Source: Prorocentrum cordatum | Taxonomy: Eukaryota; Sar; Dinophyceae; Prorocentrales; Prorocentraceae | Reading direction: 5' to 3' | DNA: 64,000 nucleotides | Assembly: GCA_963575745.1 (NCBI GenBank) | Contig: CAUYUJ010015283.1 | Coordinates: 183,410-247,409 of the forward strand | Program-made: the position numbers and the translations under genes | Shown here: one piece after another, positions 31,864 to 41,997 of the stretch | Numbering within the stretch: position 1 is the first letter of the stretch | Layout: each line of letters begins with the position of its first letter | Notes under the pieces: model-generated | Databases searched by the model: none | What the model was told of the DNA's origin: nothing | The model's input: the letters and a program-made list of their open reading frames with translations, nothing else

Positions 31864-33359
31864 TTCGGGTTGTGAAAAAGATGCTGCCTCGCTGCTGCCG
31901 CTGCCGCGGCATCGTCGGGCGGCACCTCGATGTCGACTCCGTCCATGCTCCCGTGCGGCAGGGTCTGGCTCTTCTCGGCTGGCTCGTCGGGATGCGCCTC
32001 GGTCGCTCCTCTCCTCGCAGCTCGATTGGGATTGGCCTGTACTGGCCATGGGAGCGGCATCTGCCCAGGCAACAGCGGGTGCGACTTCATGTGCGCCGCT
32101 GCGGCCTTCAGGCCCGTGGCCTCTCGCATGGCATTGAGTTCCTGCACAGTCATCTCCGGCAAGCCGTCGGCTCCCATCTCCTCGGTAGGTGCTGTAGGCG
32201 ATGATGACGTTGCTGCGGCTGGGGGGAGACCAGCGGCACCCGCTGCCTGCGGCTGCTGGCGCGCCTGCTGAGAACCAGCTGCGAGCGCCGTCTGTATCGA
32301 TGCCAGAGTCTGAGCCAGCTGCGATAACTGAGTCGCCATGGTGCTCTGGCCTGCCTGCAACTGCGCAATCACCTGCGGCATTGCCTGTGGTGTCTGCTGC
32401 GGCGCTGGCTGTGGAGTGTGTGGCATCTGAGCCGCCGATGCGTTCATGGCTGTCACGAACGGGCTGGGCGGCGTCACCATGGCCATCGGGCGACCGTGGT
32501 CGACCTCCATGAATGGGCTGGGCTGTGTGGGCTGCTGACGCCACGGTGGCCCAGTCGAGGCCTCTTGTGCTGCTGCTGCTGCTGCCTCTTGAGCCTTGGC
32601 GTCCGCCTCGGCTTCCTCCTGCTCCTGCATAACCCTGAAGGCTGCGTGAATAGCTTGTGCCTTGTCCAGGTCCTCCTGCAAGGCAGCTCTGGTTGCGGCA
32701 GCTGTCGCCAAGGCAGTCTTGGCGGCGTCCTCGGAGGCGACAGCGTCCTGCACCCTCTTCTTGGCGCGCTCGATGTAGCGGTCCTGGTTCTGTACCCGAT
32801 CCTTGGATGGGTACGCGTGGATGAACATGTAAAGAATGACGGCGTATTCGTCCGTCAGCTCGTTGAGGCGGGACTGGTTGGCCTTCAAAGCCTGCTGTGA
32901 CTTGATCTGGCATTCCAGGGCCTCTAGGTTCTTCTTCAGCTGCAGTCGATGGGCCGCGAGATCCTTCTGATCCGTCGGCGGCTCCAGCCAAGCTGCATGG
33001 GATTGTGCCTCCTGCGGCATGGCAGGCGAAATGCCTAGCGTGAAGCCAGGCAGGCTCGAGACAGCTCCATTTTGCGGTACTCCTCCGCGACCGCCCGAAC
33101 CCGACCCTCCCATCTGGGTAGGCTGGGAACTGGACTGGGGCTGCTCTGATTGCGATTGCTGGTGCTTGCGCGTATGCGAGCGGTCGCGTGACTTCCCTCC
33201 TCGAGCCCGAGCCGACGGCTGCGGGGGGAAGCACCATGCACACATGCTCACATTGGGCCAGTTGTGAGTGCCACACTGACCACACTGCCACTGTTGCCCC
33301 GACGAGGAACCTGGCTGGGCCGAGCTGGAGTCGGGCTGGCGCTGCCATGGACGTGACAT
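31845..33359 (-). CDS. LINE gag-like ORF1 with RanBP2-type zinc finger
   Basis: 504 aa. The N-terminal finger WQCGQCGTHNWPNVSMCAWC (24-43; Cys 26, 29, 40, 43) fits W-x-C-x2-C-x10-C-x2-C with the conserved Asn, a single-stranded RNA-binding type. A Ser/Arg/Gln-rich linker follows, then a long coiled coil (LQLKKNLEALECQIKSQQAL onward, with RYIERAKKRVQDAVASEDAA), a Pro/Gln-rich stretch and an acidic Ala-rich end. The role is inferred: binding of element RNA and particle assembly. An ATG 16 codons further upstream (33407) is in frame; 33359 was chosen because the sequence becomes element-like there. Confidence 0.7.
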   Translation of the reverse strand: MSRPWQRQPDSSSAQPGSSSGQQWQCGQCGTHNWPNVSMCAWCFPPQPSARARGGKSRDRSHTRKHQQSQSEQPQSSSQPTQMGGSGSGGRGGVPQNGAVSSLPGFTLGISPAMPQEAQSHAAWLEPPTDQKDLAAHRLQLKKNLEALECQIKSQQALKANQSRLNELTDEYAVILYMFIHAYPSKDRVQNQDRYIERAKKRVQDAVASEDAAKTALATAAATRAALQEDLDKAQAIHAAFRVMQEQEEAEADAKAQEAAAAAAQEASTGPPWRQQPTQPSPFMEVDHGRPMAMVTPPSPFVTAMNASAAQMPHTPQPAPQQTPQAMPQVIAQLQAGQSTMATQLSQLAQTLASIQTALAAGSQQARQQPQAAGAAGLPPAAATSSSPTAPTEEMGADGLPEMTVQELNAMREATGLKAAAAHMKSHPLLPGQMPLPWPVQANPNRAARRGATEAHPDEPAEKSQTLPHGSMDGVDIEVPPDDAAAAAAARQHLFHNPNGAQQS

Positions 33360-33407
33360 TGAGCTGTGATGTGCACGAAGTAGTTGTCTTGCTGTAGCGA
33401 TGCGCAC

Positions 33408-34133
33408 GATGGTGCGCGCCTGGGTCCGCCGTGACCTCAGACGTCTGTGCCAAGCGGGCTCTGGCCCGCGTCGGCTCGTGCTGGGCGAGGCGGCGATCGC
33501 GGCACGGGCGCGCGGCGGCAGCTATGGCGGGCAGCCGCGCGGCACGTGTGGGGTCGGCCTGGCAATGGGGGGGCCCGCGCTGCCTGGGAGCGCAACCCGC
33601 GGCCCCCTTGACCGGCCAACGCCTGAGGGAGGAGGGAGGAGGAGGGAGGAGGAGGAGGAGGAGGAGGACAGGGAGGAGGAGGAGGAGGGAGGCGTGCATC
33701 GCAGCGGAGAGAAAAGAAAGACCCAACATCACAGGGGGGGGGAAGGATCCTCTTCCACCCCCTCCCTCTTTCCTCCTTCTTGGCGCGGGGGAGTCGCGAA
33801 CGGGTTCGCAGGCGAACCGCCACGCGCACGGAAGAGGAGGAGGAGGAGGAGATTTAGACGTAGACATCCCTTGGCGACAAAACGACGGTACTCCACTTTC
33901 TGCTGCTATCGCCGGGCGGCATTCCACTGTGGACTGCAACGGTTGTCTTTACTGGCACAGGTGGGAAACATTCGGGCCCCTCTGCAACCCAAGAGGTATT
34001 AGCACAGGGCGCAGAGGTGGCGACCCACACTGATACAGCCAAGAGGGGAGCAGTTCAGCCCAGCAGTAGCCCTCGTGATGGGGGCCCCGAACAGCATCCC
34101 CAGCGCAAGGGCACCCTGGCCAAACCACCCACC
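33408..34133. other. Spacer between two LINEs
   Basis: Probably the 5' flank or UTR of the 25.5-33.4 kb element. A GAG tract lies at 33620-33700 and a smaller one at 33832-33850. No gene seen. Confidence 0.45.
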
Positions 34134-34357
34134 TCACGCTCTGGGGGGACGGGATTTCCCTCTTCCCTTCCCGCGCCCCTTTGGGCGCGGCTGAATTTTG
34201 GCCACGGGAATGTTTCGTCCCTGGGAGTCAGAGGAAGGGAAGTCCGAAAGGAGAGGGGCCGTGAGGGAAGAAAAAACAGCCTCCCTGCTTATAACCCCTT
34301 GAGAGATAAGATGCTCTAACCTATCGCTCGAGAGGAGCTGCTGCATCCGCCTCCTAC

Positions 34358-35176
34358 CTACTTCGTCGCGCTTCTCTCGAGCTTGTTCAAGAGCCCACGC
34401 GCGTCCCTCTCCAAGACTCCCCTGGGCGCCGCTCCGATCGTGATCCCCCCTCCGAGACGCAGCGTCTCCTCTCGCAAGACTGGGTTGAGCTCCGTGGCGA
34501 TCGGGGTGGTGGTGAGGGCCCACTGAAGCCTGACTTTGTTCTCCATCCGCTTCGAGCGCTTCTTGAGCTCTTTCCCCTGTGGCACCCTCACTCGGAAGTA
34601 CTTTACATCCTTGTCCATGCTCGCGAGATCGTACTGGATCACGTGGTCCTTCCAGTAGCGGGAGAGGACGTCCCTGGCATTGCCTGGCTCGGTACTCGCG
34701 AGCAGAGCCTGCACGAAGTCCTTCCACACGTGCAGACGCGGGAAGCCCAGCTGCGAGGTGTCGATGCCCTCGTCCTGTTTGTGAGCCTCCCTCAGGCGCA
34801 TGGCCTCCTCGTGGTAGTCCTTCCCTGCCTGGATCGCAGCCTTGATGCAAGCCAACTCCACCGGCACCAGGACTGTCACGAACACCACGCTGATGACCGA
34901 GCGAAGATCTCCCGCCATCGACAGCACCAGCTTGCTGAGGATCATCACGAGCTGCTGCACGATCTGCGCCTTGCTGGCGCCCTTGCCTGCCGCCTGTTTG
35001 GCGTCGTTGAGCACGTCCTCGCCCTTCTTGTGAACCTTGGTGCCGTGCTCCGCGTTCTGCGAAGCCTCTGCGTCGGCCTCGGGCTTGTTGTGCTTCTTCA
35101 GCGCCCAGCCAACGCCCGCGCCCATGCCTGCGCCCTCCATCCACTGAGGAATGTCGCCAGAGCTTGCCGCCGCCAT
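34358..35176 (-). CDS. Unknown ORF downstream of second LINE
   Basis: 272 aa from an ATG at 35176 (MAAASSGDIPQWMEGAGMGA). A Gly-rich N-terminus is followed by a charged region, a hydrophobic helix (LRSVISVVFVTVLVPVELA, possibly membrane-associated) and a basic C-terminus. Near 34400 the sensible frame seems to switch: the alternative frame continues with EKRDEVGRRRMQQLLSSDRL and a Gly/Arg-rich tail (GRGKGRGK) ending at 34134, so a frameshift is likely. No family recognised. It starts about 40 bp after the zinc-finger region, so it may be a second cistron of the LINE or part of another insertion. Confidence 0.4.
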   Translation of the reverse strand: MAAASSGDIPQWMEGAGMGAGVGWALKKHNKPEADAEASQNAEHGTKVHKKGEDVLNDAKQAAGKGASKAQIVQQLVMILSKLVLSMAGDLRSVISVVFVTVLVPVELACIKAAIQAGKDYHEEAMRLREAHKQDEGIDTSQLGFPRLHVWKDFVQALLASTEPGNARDVLSRYWKDHVIQYDLASMDKDVKYFRVRVPQGKELKKRSKRMENKVRLQWALTTTPIATELNPVLREETLRLGGGITIGAAPRGVLERDARGLLNKLERSATK

Positions 35177-35199
35177 ATCTGATATGCTTTCCGATAGAA

Positions 35200-36344
35200 G
35201 CGGGGGCCTTATGATTTGGGAGAAATGGAAGATGTCGGCCCAGATGCATTCTGAGCTCGAGCCAAGAGCCTGCCACGATTGCGCAACCTGGACACGCGAG
35301 CGACTTCGGTTTCTCGACAGCAGTGAGCGAACGAGCCATGTCGACGACGCAGCGTCCACGTTGAATCGATCGGACCAGATGCCCACGGGCAGTGACCACC
35401 GACGCGAACACAGTTTCACACCCGATGCACTGGTTAGTCGGGGCGTAGAACGAACACAGGTTAACGATGCGATGCAAGTGCCGAACGCGTGTGCGAAGTG
35501 CTCGTTTACTGTGAAATACTCGTCCACAACTGGTACCGTCCACCTCCACCTCGCACTTGTAGACCTCCACCTCGCGGATGACCTCCTCCATCACCTCCTC
35601 CCCCAGGGCCTTCAGGGACTCGCAGGGCTCGCAGAGGGGGGGCAAACATTTGGTGAACCCCCTGGCTCCGATAACACGAACATCTATTTGGGCGAAACCG
35701 GACCTCCAGATCGGATTTCTTAGCCAAGCCACAATGTGCGGGCCCGCTTCTTCTGACACAGCTTGCGCCTCCTCCGGGTGCTTAATCAGAAAGTCAAGGT
35801 CACCCTGAGCTCTTTTGGCCCACGGTATGGCACAGCCAGTGAGACTATCATCATCGGCAACCGCCCCCTGCGCCTGCCCAGAGATAGATCCAAAAAGCGC
35901 GGCAAAGAGCTGCTCTTGATTGTTCCTGTCATCTGCCGCCTGCTGGAGCCACCGAAGTCGCCTCACGCGCATCTCCACTTCGCAACGAGCAATCTTCAAG
36001 CGCGCAAGCACCTCTAGGTTTGTGAGGGACCTGACCGTGCCGCCCTCGTTCCACGTGCAAGCTCGGCCTCTCATCGCAATCCTCGCCAGGGAAGAAATTA
36101 CGCTGTCGAGCGTCTCGTATTGTCGTGTAGTGGGTAGGAACGCTTCCACCGCTGACAAAGCCGCATTCACCACGCGCCCCAGCAGAACCGCCCTCCTCCA
36201 CCTCCACGGCATGCGGGCCGCGCTCCAGAAAGAACCCATCGAGTAAAAAGCCGCCTTAGTCGCATGCATTCTCTTCGCCAACTCGCTTCCGAAACCTTGT
36301 GCGCTGGTAACAATGGGCCCGAGGTATCTGGCATGATCCACCAA
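35200..36344 (-). CDS. Second LINE: RT thumb region and zinc fingers
   Basis: Continues the RT in another frame. YLGPIVTSAQGFGSELAKR is the typical segment after the palm, followed by a helical region (LARLKIARCEVEMRVRRLRW). Three Cys/His fingers follow: YKCEVEVDGTSCGRVFHSKR...H, NQCIGCETVFASVVTARGH and LACPGCAIVAGSWLELRMH. The open frame goes on to 34134, but past about 35200 it reads through the unrelated downstream ORF in the wrong phase. Confidence 0.65.
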
Positions 36345-36374
36345 CTGCCCAGCCCATTGTGACCGTTGTTCCCA

Positions 36375-36974
36375 TTATCGTAGCTGTCGCCGTGCAATAG
36401 CACTGCCCGCGCCATGGGTCGCGATTGCGCCGACCTGCTTCTTTGCGTTCTGCGCCAAGCCAATATTGACCAGTTGTGCATCCATGATTGCGTCGCAGCC
36501 CTGCAGCTTGCTGCGCAGCACGTCTATGTTGACCAGTCGCGTGGGGTCAGGTCGATGCTGGAGGACCTTCTTGTTAATGTCGTCGGCATACAAGTGCAAG
36601 CTGAGGTACACCTCCATCCGAGTGATAGGGCATGGTACCGGAAGCGCAATGTCGGCATCATCATTGCTCTTCCACTGCTCCGTCCATGGCGCGATGGCGT
36701 GAGAGAAGGCACGAGGGAAGCAGTGTACCATAAATGGAACCCCCATGAGGCCTCCCTCTGTCGGTCTGAAGTGCAGCATGCCTTCTGCAGCTGGTAGTAG
36801 AACTCGTGCACGTCGTATGCGTTGCAGTGCAAGTCGGAGGTCGCGTGGTCGCACCAGGTCTGCCGCCGCTTGTTCCATGTAGTCCCAGCCCACTGATGGG
36901 AAGGCGTTGGTCATGTCTTTGAAGCTGTCGACGCAGCTGCACTTCTGTTGACGCAGTCGGTAGGCGACCGCCAT
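36375..36974 (-). CDS. Second LINE: reverse transcriptase palm
   Basis: Contains CVDSFKDMTNAFPSVGW (first catalytic Asp), EGGLMGVPFMVHCFPRAF (motif B) and LSLHLYADDINKKVL (YADD, about 36575-36595). It is open upstream with AAGRRRETAALASMAVAYRL in the same phase. The RT core itself is intact, but frameshifts separate it from the endonuclease side and from the thumb. Confidence 0.75.
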   Translation of the reverse strand: MAVAYRLRQQKCSCVDSFKDMTNAFPSVGWDYMEQAAADLVRPRDLRLALQRIRRARVLLPAAEGMLHFRPTEGGLMGVPFMVHCFPRAFSHAIAPWTEQWKSNDDADIALPVPCPITRMEVYLSLHLYADDINKKVLQHRPDPTRLVNIDVLRSKLQGCDAIMDAQLVNIGLAQNAKKQVGAIATHGAGSAIARRQLR

Positions 36975-37295
36975 AGAAGCGAGCGCGGCCGTTTCCCTGC
37001 GTCGCCCTGCAGCGAAGCCGCGGCGCTCTGGTGGAAGTGGGCGGAAGTGGGCGCGGGCGCCGCGCTGAGATGCAGGTGGCGAAGAAGCCCTTGCCCAGGA
37101 CGCGCAGGATGTAGCAGCCTCCTTCGCTTGGGTCCGTGCTCCTCACTCTTCTTGGCAGGGTAGCGCTCGCTGATGTGCCAGTTGGTCGGCGTGAGCTGGT
37201 GGTAGCGCAAGTTGTAGAAGGCCAGGTGCAAGCAGGCTTCGATGTAGCTGTTGTCCGTATCGTCGTGGTCGTGCCCAATGCCCTTGCGGCGTGGA

Positions 37296-37976
37296 TCACG
37301 TTGCGGGGTGGAGCGCCATCCAGTAAAGTTCAGCCGGCGGTGATTGTGCTTGGCAAGCCTTTCGCTTAGGTGTCCGTCGGAGATACCATCGCAGTCGCTC
37401 GAGGTCCCGCTGGCTTTCCAGGTAAGCTCCCAGGGCGTGGTCATCGCTGAACTGTGGCAATTCCTCTTCCTCAAGGAAGTGCTCCCATGGGTCTGGTATA
37501 CGAGGTAGTTCGTCAGGTCGTTCTTCGCAATCGAGCGCTGATCCCGAGGTGCGCGGGTGGTGCGTGACCTCGACAGCGCCCGCACCTCCTTGACGTCGCA
37601 ACTTCGCAAGCGCCCCCATCCACTCAGCCATCGTCGGATGTGCCAAGGGTAGTGCTCGAAGGTCCCGTAGTCCCCGTACGTGTGTTACCCAGTCGTACAG
37701 TCGCCCTGTACGCCTGTGAGAATTGCCGTTTGTCCCAGTGCCCCTGTATGCCCTGCGATAGCATGTCCCTAACTTCTGCCATGGCCCTCGCACGTGCACG
37801 TCCACATTGTTTGGAGAGCTATCGCAGCTGAATCTCCACCTGCTGCTTAATAAGTTCCGTTGCCCACGTCGCCCCCCGAAGGTCCCGTCGTTGTCGTAGT
37901 AATGCCAACCGTTGTTGCCGTAGTAGTCGGTATATTTCGTCCACGTGCGGCGGCTCCACAAAATGTGATTGTCCAA
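37296..37976 (-). pseudogene. Second LINE: EN-RT linker
   Basis: From about 37640 downward the frame reads LAHPTMAEWMGALAKLRRQG, then LPRIPDPWEHFLEEEELPQF and RTPKRKACQAQSPPAELYW, a plausible linker before an RT. It then stops and another frame takes over (DDTDNSYIEACLHLAFYNLR, about 37200-37260), so this part is frameshifted. Confidence 0.5.
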
Positions 37977-37994
37977 TGCGCACCATGTGCTCCT

Positions 37995-39074
37995 TCAAGT
38001 AGCTGAAGATGGCGCAAGGGTCGGTTGAAGTCCGAGGGGCTTCCATGTGGCCATCCCCTCTCGTAAATGTTGATTGAGTGCCGTGAGGTGGTCGTGCTTC
38101 CTGTCGCCCCTGCGCAGTGCATACACCATCGCATCGTAGTCCCATCGTTCCCGTTTGGTGCGAACTGCATCATCACCCTCCGCCGTCATAGCAAGTCTGT
38201 CATACAAAAGACGTGCATGTACAGGTACGTGATCGCGCAACACTCTGTCTGGTATCGTTTGCAGCCTTTGTCCCAATCGATAAAGCGGTGTGGACGCAAT
38301 CAGTGCATCCTTCCAAGAGAAGGGACCCGCAATGTAGTCAAGCCGCGCCGTCTCGCCGTTGTTACCGAACCAAGTTGGAGCCACGCTGTCGCTGTAGATA
38401 GCCAGGTGGCGTCTGAGAAGAAGGGGTCGGAGTGTGGACCCTGCTCCTCGCGGAAACCCCGCCGTCGCGCATTCTTCCGAGATGGCCCCACTGCCCGTGT
38501 AGCCGTCATTCGTCTGACCGATGCCGTCGTTCAAGTCCAGCATGAGGATGGGTAGCGAGGAGTGAGGAGTGTGCGTCAGGACTTGATCCAACCATTTTGC
38601 CATCATGTCGCAGGTCTCGCGGTAGTGGGAGCCAGCCTTGGCGTTGTGCGGGCGAGTTGGGTAGTACATCGTGATAGCCGTGATGTCCATCAAGCCATTC
38701 TTGCACTTGGCAGCCAGTACTCTGCCTTGCAGTGGTGCTGGAGTCGGGACAGCACGCCGTAGGTGATCCTTCTTTACTCGTCGTCCCCACAAGATCCTGC
38801 ATCCACTTGACTTGTTTGTAAACACTCCAGTTCCCCAGCCAGAATCGATGACCAGTCGGCCTCGTTGATCGTGCTGGAGTCCATGTGAATGGCCAGGAGC
38901 CGCTCGATTCTGCGTGCCCACCAGGCCGACGCCGCCAAAGTTTCCTTTCTCGTCCGCGATGTCCTCGGCTCGGCTCCTGACCGCCGACAGGGGGTTGAAG
39001 ACCCCAAAAAGCAGCGGCAGCGCCCGCAGGGGCCTGCCAGCAAGGCCACTCGGCACGGCGGCAGCAGCCTGCAT
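37995..39074 (-). CDS. Second LINE: AP-type endonuclease
   Basis: About 359 aa. Motifs: VFNPLSAVRSRAEDIADE (N-terminal Asn and Arg blocks), GVGLVGTQNR (where most have LQETR, so the catalytic Glu appears replaced), SGWGTGVFTNKSS, DITAITMYYPTRPHN, LPILMLDLNDGIG (D-x-N), SVAPTWFGNNGETARLDYIA, and LRDHVPVHARLL (D-H). Upstream of about 39000 the frame is low complexity. The protein closes with QHLREGMATWKPLG before a stop, where a frameshift into the linker probably lies. Confidence 0.7.
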   Translation of the reverse strand: MQAAAAVPSGLAGRPLRALPLLFGVFNPLSAVRSRAEDIADEKGNFGGVGLVGTQNRAAPGHSHGLQHDQRGRLVIDSGWGTGVFTNKSSGCRILWGRRVKKDHLRRAVPTPAPLQGRVLAAKCKNGLMDITAITMYYPTRPHNAKAGSHYRETCDMMAKWLDQVLTHTPHSSLPILMLDLNDGIGQTNDGYTGSGAISEECATAGFPRGAGSTLRPLLLRRHLAIYSDSVAPTWFGNNGETARLDYIAGPFSWKDALIASTPLYRLGQRLQTIPDRVLRDHVPVHARLLYDRLAMTAEGDDAVRTKRERWDYDAMVYALRRGDRKHDHLTALNQHLREGMATWKPLGLQPTLAPSSAT

Positions 39075-39159
39075 GGCCCGCGCCGCGGCGGCGCTGCTCC
39101 TGGCGCGGTGGGAGGGTGGCGGCCCCCCGCGCGGCCCCGCCTCCTGGTCTTGGGGGGGC

Positions 39160-39205
39160 TAGGAGGAGGAGGAGGAGGAGGAGGAGGAGGAGGAGGAGGA
39201 GGAGG
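39160..39205 (+). repeat. GAG tract
   Basis: Pure GAG/GGA repeat. Confidence 0.85.
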
Positions 39206-39282
39206 GGGAGAGAGCGAGGCAAGGTATTTCCACGCATGGTGGTTGGCACGGGAGGAGTATGGAGGTGGAGGTTAGGTCTGTT

Positions 39283-39490
39283 CGGCGGCGCGCCGAGGGG
39301 GGAAGTGAGAGGGGGCAGGCCTTCTCAGAAGGTTGTGGGGTTTCGCAGAAGGCTTCTTCCGGCCGTCTGAGAAGCCGTCTGCTTGTGGTTTCGGAGGAGG
39401 ATTCGAAAGTTTCGCGGAAGGCCAGAAGCCTTTTGAGCCTTCTGAGAAGGCCCGCCCGCTGTAGCTTCCCCTCCTTGGGCGCGCCGCCAC
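39283..39490. mobile_element. Family D foldback element, copy 3 (well preserved)
   Basis: The left end CGGCGGCGCGCCGAGGGGGG and the right end TTGGGCGCGCCGCC are inverted repeats. Next to them come AGGCCTTCTCAGAAGG and its complement CCTTCTGAGAAGGCCCGCCC. About 208 bp, non-coding. Confidence 0.8.
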
Positions 39491-39639
39491 ATGGATGTGG
39501 AGGTTGGATGCGTTGTAGTCTGGCCGTGTCATGTGTAAGCTTCTCGTGCCTGGCCTGGCCTGGCTGGGTGGAAGAGGGGAAGGGAGAGGAGGAGGGCCAG
39601 GGAGAGAGATGTGGGAACTCGTGCGGCGCTCGTCTTGTG

Positions 39640-39850
39640 GGCATGCTGGGGGGTGTCGTCGTGGCCTCCTGAGAGCTTTCTCGAGGCCCTCGGGTGTCTC
39701 GTGAGGGCTTCGCATGTCGTCTTGAGAACGTCGTGTGCAGCCTGGGAGGCTTTTGGGGGGCTGTGTCGCCTTCTGGGGGGCCTCTTGGGCGGGTGCAGGA
39801 GGCCTCTTGGGAGCTTCCTGGCTGCCTCAGCCGCCCCGGGTGCATCTTCT
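39640..39850 (+). repeat. Family A body fragment
   Basis: Degenerate CTTGGGGCC-type repeats without head, followed at 39955-40060 by a CTC tract (the opposite strand sense to the usual GAG). Confidence 0.5.
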
Positions 39851-40060
39851 TCGGGGACGTTTTGGGCCGTGCGGAAGCCCTTTGGGTGATGGGCCAATTT
39901 TCCACCACCACGATCATATGTAGGACGGGGGAGAAGGGAGGATGGGGAGGTCCTCCTCTTCTCCTCCTCCTCCTCCTACTCCTCCTCCTCCTCCTCATCC
40001 TCCTCCTCCTCCTCCTCCTCCTCCTCCTCCTCGTCCTCCTCCTCGTCCTCATGCTCCTCC

Positions 40061-40735
40061 ACCTTCCTCTGCTACCTATGGCAGCGGCGGTAGAACATCG
40101 AGCCAGCATGGGGTGGGGCCCATTGGGCTCCTTGGGAGGAGCCCGAGCGTGACGGAAACTTGCGCTGCCCTTTAGGGGGGATGCCTTGAGGCTGACACAC
40201 ACACGCCAGGCAAGTTATGGTGTATGATCTCGCTTGATGGTTGGTCGAGGTATTCTCACTGATTTGCCGTTGTAGTTCAACCTTTCAGTGCGCGTGCCGG
40301 CCAATTTGTACGACCACGTTGCCTGCTCTTTATCTTCCTCTTCCTCCGTTTCCTCCTCCTCCTCCTCCTCCTCCTCCTCCTCCTCCTCCTCCTCTCCTGT
40401 TTTCCTCCTCCGCTTCTCTGCACCCCGCTCAGCAGGAAAACAGCCACAGGTTGTTGGGAGAGCATTCGCCGATGCAGTGGTGGAAATCGCCCACGCACCG
40501 AGTCCGTAACACGTGTTTCTGCTCCTACTGTCCACAAGGGGAGGTGGGCAGGATTTGTGCGTTGGTGGCGTTGTAGGCAGCTGACGGCGAGTCATATCCC
40601 ACGAGCCCAGGGCCATCGACAAAAGAAAATCACTGCTTGGGTGCCTCGGGAGAGCCTCTTGTGGGTTCTTGAGAGCCTGTAGGGAACCTGCTTGCACTAA
40701 GGGGTTCGTGTTTCGGTGGTAAGCTCGGCGGCGAG
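40061..40735. other. Intergenic with a second CTC tract
   Basis: A CTC tract lies at 40330-40398. No gene seen. Confidence 0.45.
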
Positions 40736-41010
40736 CTCAGGGGGGAAGTCAGATGGGGCGGGCCGTCTCGGAAGACTCAGAATGCCTTCGGCATTCCGAG
40801 AAGTGCTTCAGTCTTCTCCGAAGGCACAGACGGCTTCTCAGAAGGCTGGAGGGCTTCTGAGAAGCCCCGCGTTAGGGGTGGCGGAGTATTGGTCCCGGCC
40901 AGCTGGAAGGGGAGTGAGCGATTCGAGGTTCTGGGTTCGGGAAGGTTTGTTTACCATTCTCGGCCTTCGAGGGCCGTTTTCTGGGCCCCATCCCCCCGGG
41001 CGCGCCGCCG
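40736..41010. mobile_element. Family D foldback, copy 4, with nested family H
   Basis: The left end CGGCGGCGAGCTCAGGGGGG and the right end CCCGGGCGCGCCGCCG bracket a family D interior (TTCTCAGAAGG, TTCTGAGAAGCC) plus about 80 bp of family H sequence at 40912-40992 (GATTCGAGGTTCTGGG, GGCCTTCGAGGGCCG). The element is longer than its relatives by about that amount. Confidence 0.7.
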
Positions 41011-41011
41011 A

Positions 41012-41053
41012 TAAGCAATCGGCTGGTATTTCTAAGCAATCGGCTGGTATTTC
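41012..41053. repeat. 21-bp tandem duplication
   Basis: Two perfect adjacent copies (41012-41032, 41033-41053) beginning TAAGCAATCGGCTGG. GC-rich imperfect repeats with a GGTGGGCGCC core follow to about 41245. Confidence 0.9.
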
Positions 41054-41245
41054 AGGATTTTCGGCGGGTGGGCGCCCGCGGGCACCTCGGCGGCGCCTCA
41101 TGCGCTGGCCAGCATCTGCAGGCTTTCGGCAGGCGGGCACCAGTGGGCGCCGCGTGGGCGTCTCGTGCCGATGGCTGGCAGTGCTGGCGTTTCTGCTGGT
41201 GGGCGCCCGTCGGCGCATCGTGGGCGCCGCGTGCGCTGGTTGGTT

Positions 41246-41997
41246 TTTGCGGATGCATACGTAGGTTACGCCACATAGCTTGCACTCACGTAAGTTTCAC
41301 AAAATAATTTACACGACATAGCCAGCGCAACATTCACTGCACCACGTAGAACTCATCGCACATATGGCAAAACATAGAGATATGCATATGGATGTTAAAT
41401 ACAACCATGTTTATATATATATATATATATGAAGAGAGACATGCAGAAATACAGACATCTACGTATGCAGTGTGCAACACCACACCTGTTTCAATCTACA
41501 CCAGCTGCGCCACAAACAATATCGCACATCGAGAGGGCAAGAACCCACTGTTCCGGGTCCACGCTGGCGAGCGCAGTCTGTTTGAAGGAAATGGAGGTTC
41601 ACGATTCGATCGGTCCTCCCAGGGGAGGGCTTTCCCTGTCATCGTCGGGTGTAACAGTTAAAGTAAGCCCTTCCCCAAGACGGTTGGGAGAGGAGTTCAG
41701 GGAAAACATTGTTGGTTACCGGCCGCCGAAGGGCCTGGTTGGACTCCCACTCTGGAACCGAGCTGGCTGCAGCAGTGGCGCGGTATCCACGTCACTCTTT
41801 CTCGCTGGCCTCCCCCGCAGGGCAAGCCGACCCTCCGCGCGAGAGCGATTGTCAAGCATCTGCGGGCCCGACGGGGCGGTCGGCTGTCCGCGCCCACGGC
41901 TGCTGCAGAGGGTCTCGTGAAGTCGGCGCCAGGGCGCGCCTGCGACAGGCTGCGCTCCTCCTGCAGAGGAAACTGCCACCGCGACAGCACAGCTGCT
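41246..41997. other. Intergenic with AT microsatellite
   Basis: An (AT)n stretch lies at 41411-41430. The segment is notably AT-richer than its surroundings (41270-41480). No gene seen. Confidence 0.45.

Larger units (their letters stand above)
25493..33407 (-). mobile_element. Nearly complete LINE with RNase H, EN, RT and methyltransferase-like tail
   Basis: A single minus-strand retrotransposon. From 5' to 3' it carries a gag-like ORF (33359-31845), RNase H (to 30844), endonuclease (30843 to about 29640), reverse transcriptase, two C2H2-type fingers and a methyltransferase-like domain (29395-25493). The coding order and shared strand argue for one element. Its breaks are a TGA at 30846-30844, at least one frameshift after the endonuclease, and a TAA in the RT frame at 29491-29489. 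No long terminal repeats were seen. The ends outside the ORFs are undefined. Confidence 0.8.
34134..39074 (-). mobile_element. Second LINE family, frameshifted
   Basis: Minus-strand EN (39074-37995), linker (37976-37296), RT (36974-36375), thumb and zinc fingers (36344 to about 35200) and a downstream ORF (35176-34358). Parts lie in at least three frames. Sequence motifs differ clearly from the neighbouring 25.5-33.4 kb element (YADD instead of FFDD, no RNase H before EN, no methyltransferase-like tail). Confidence 0.75.

Noticed and set aside
32073-33939. Upstream continuation of the RNase H frame to 33939
   Set aside because: It overlaps the gag-like ORF in another phase and has low-complexity Gly/Ser/Arg composition; only the part after the overlap is protein-like.
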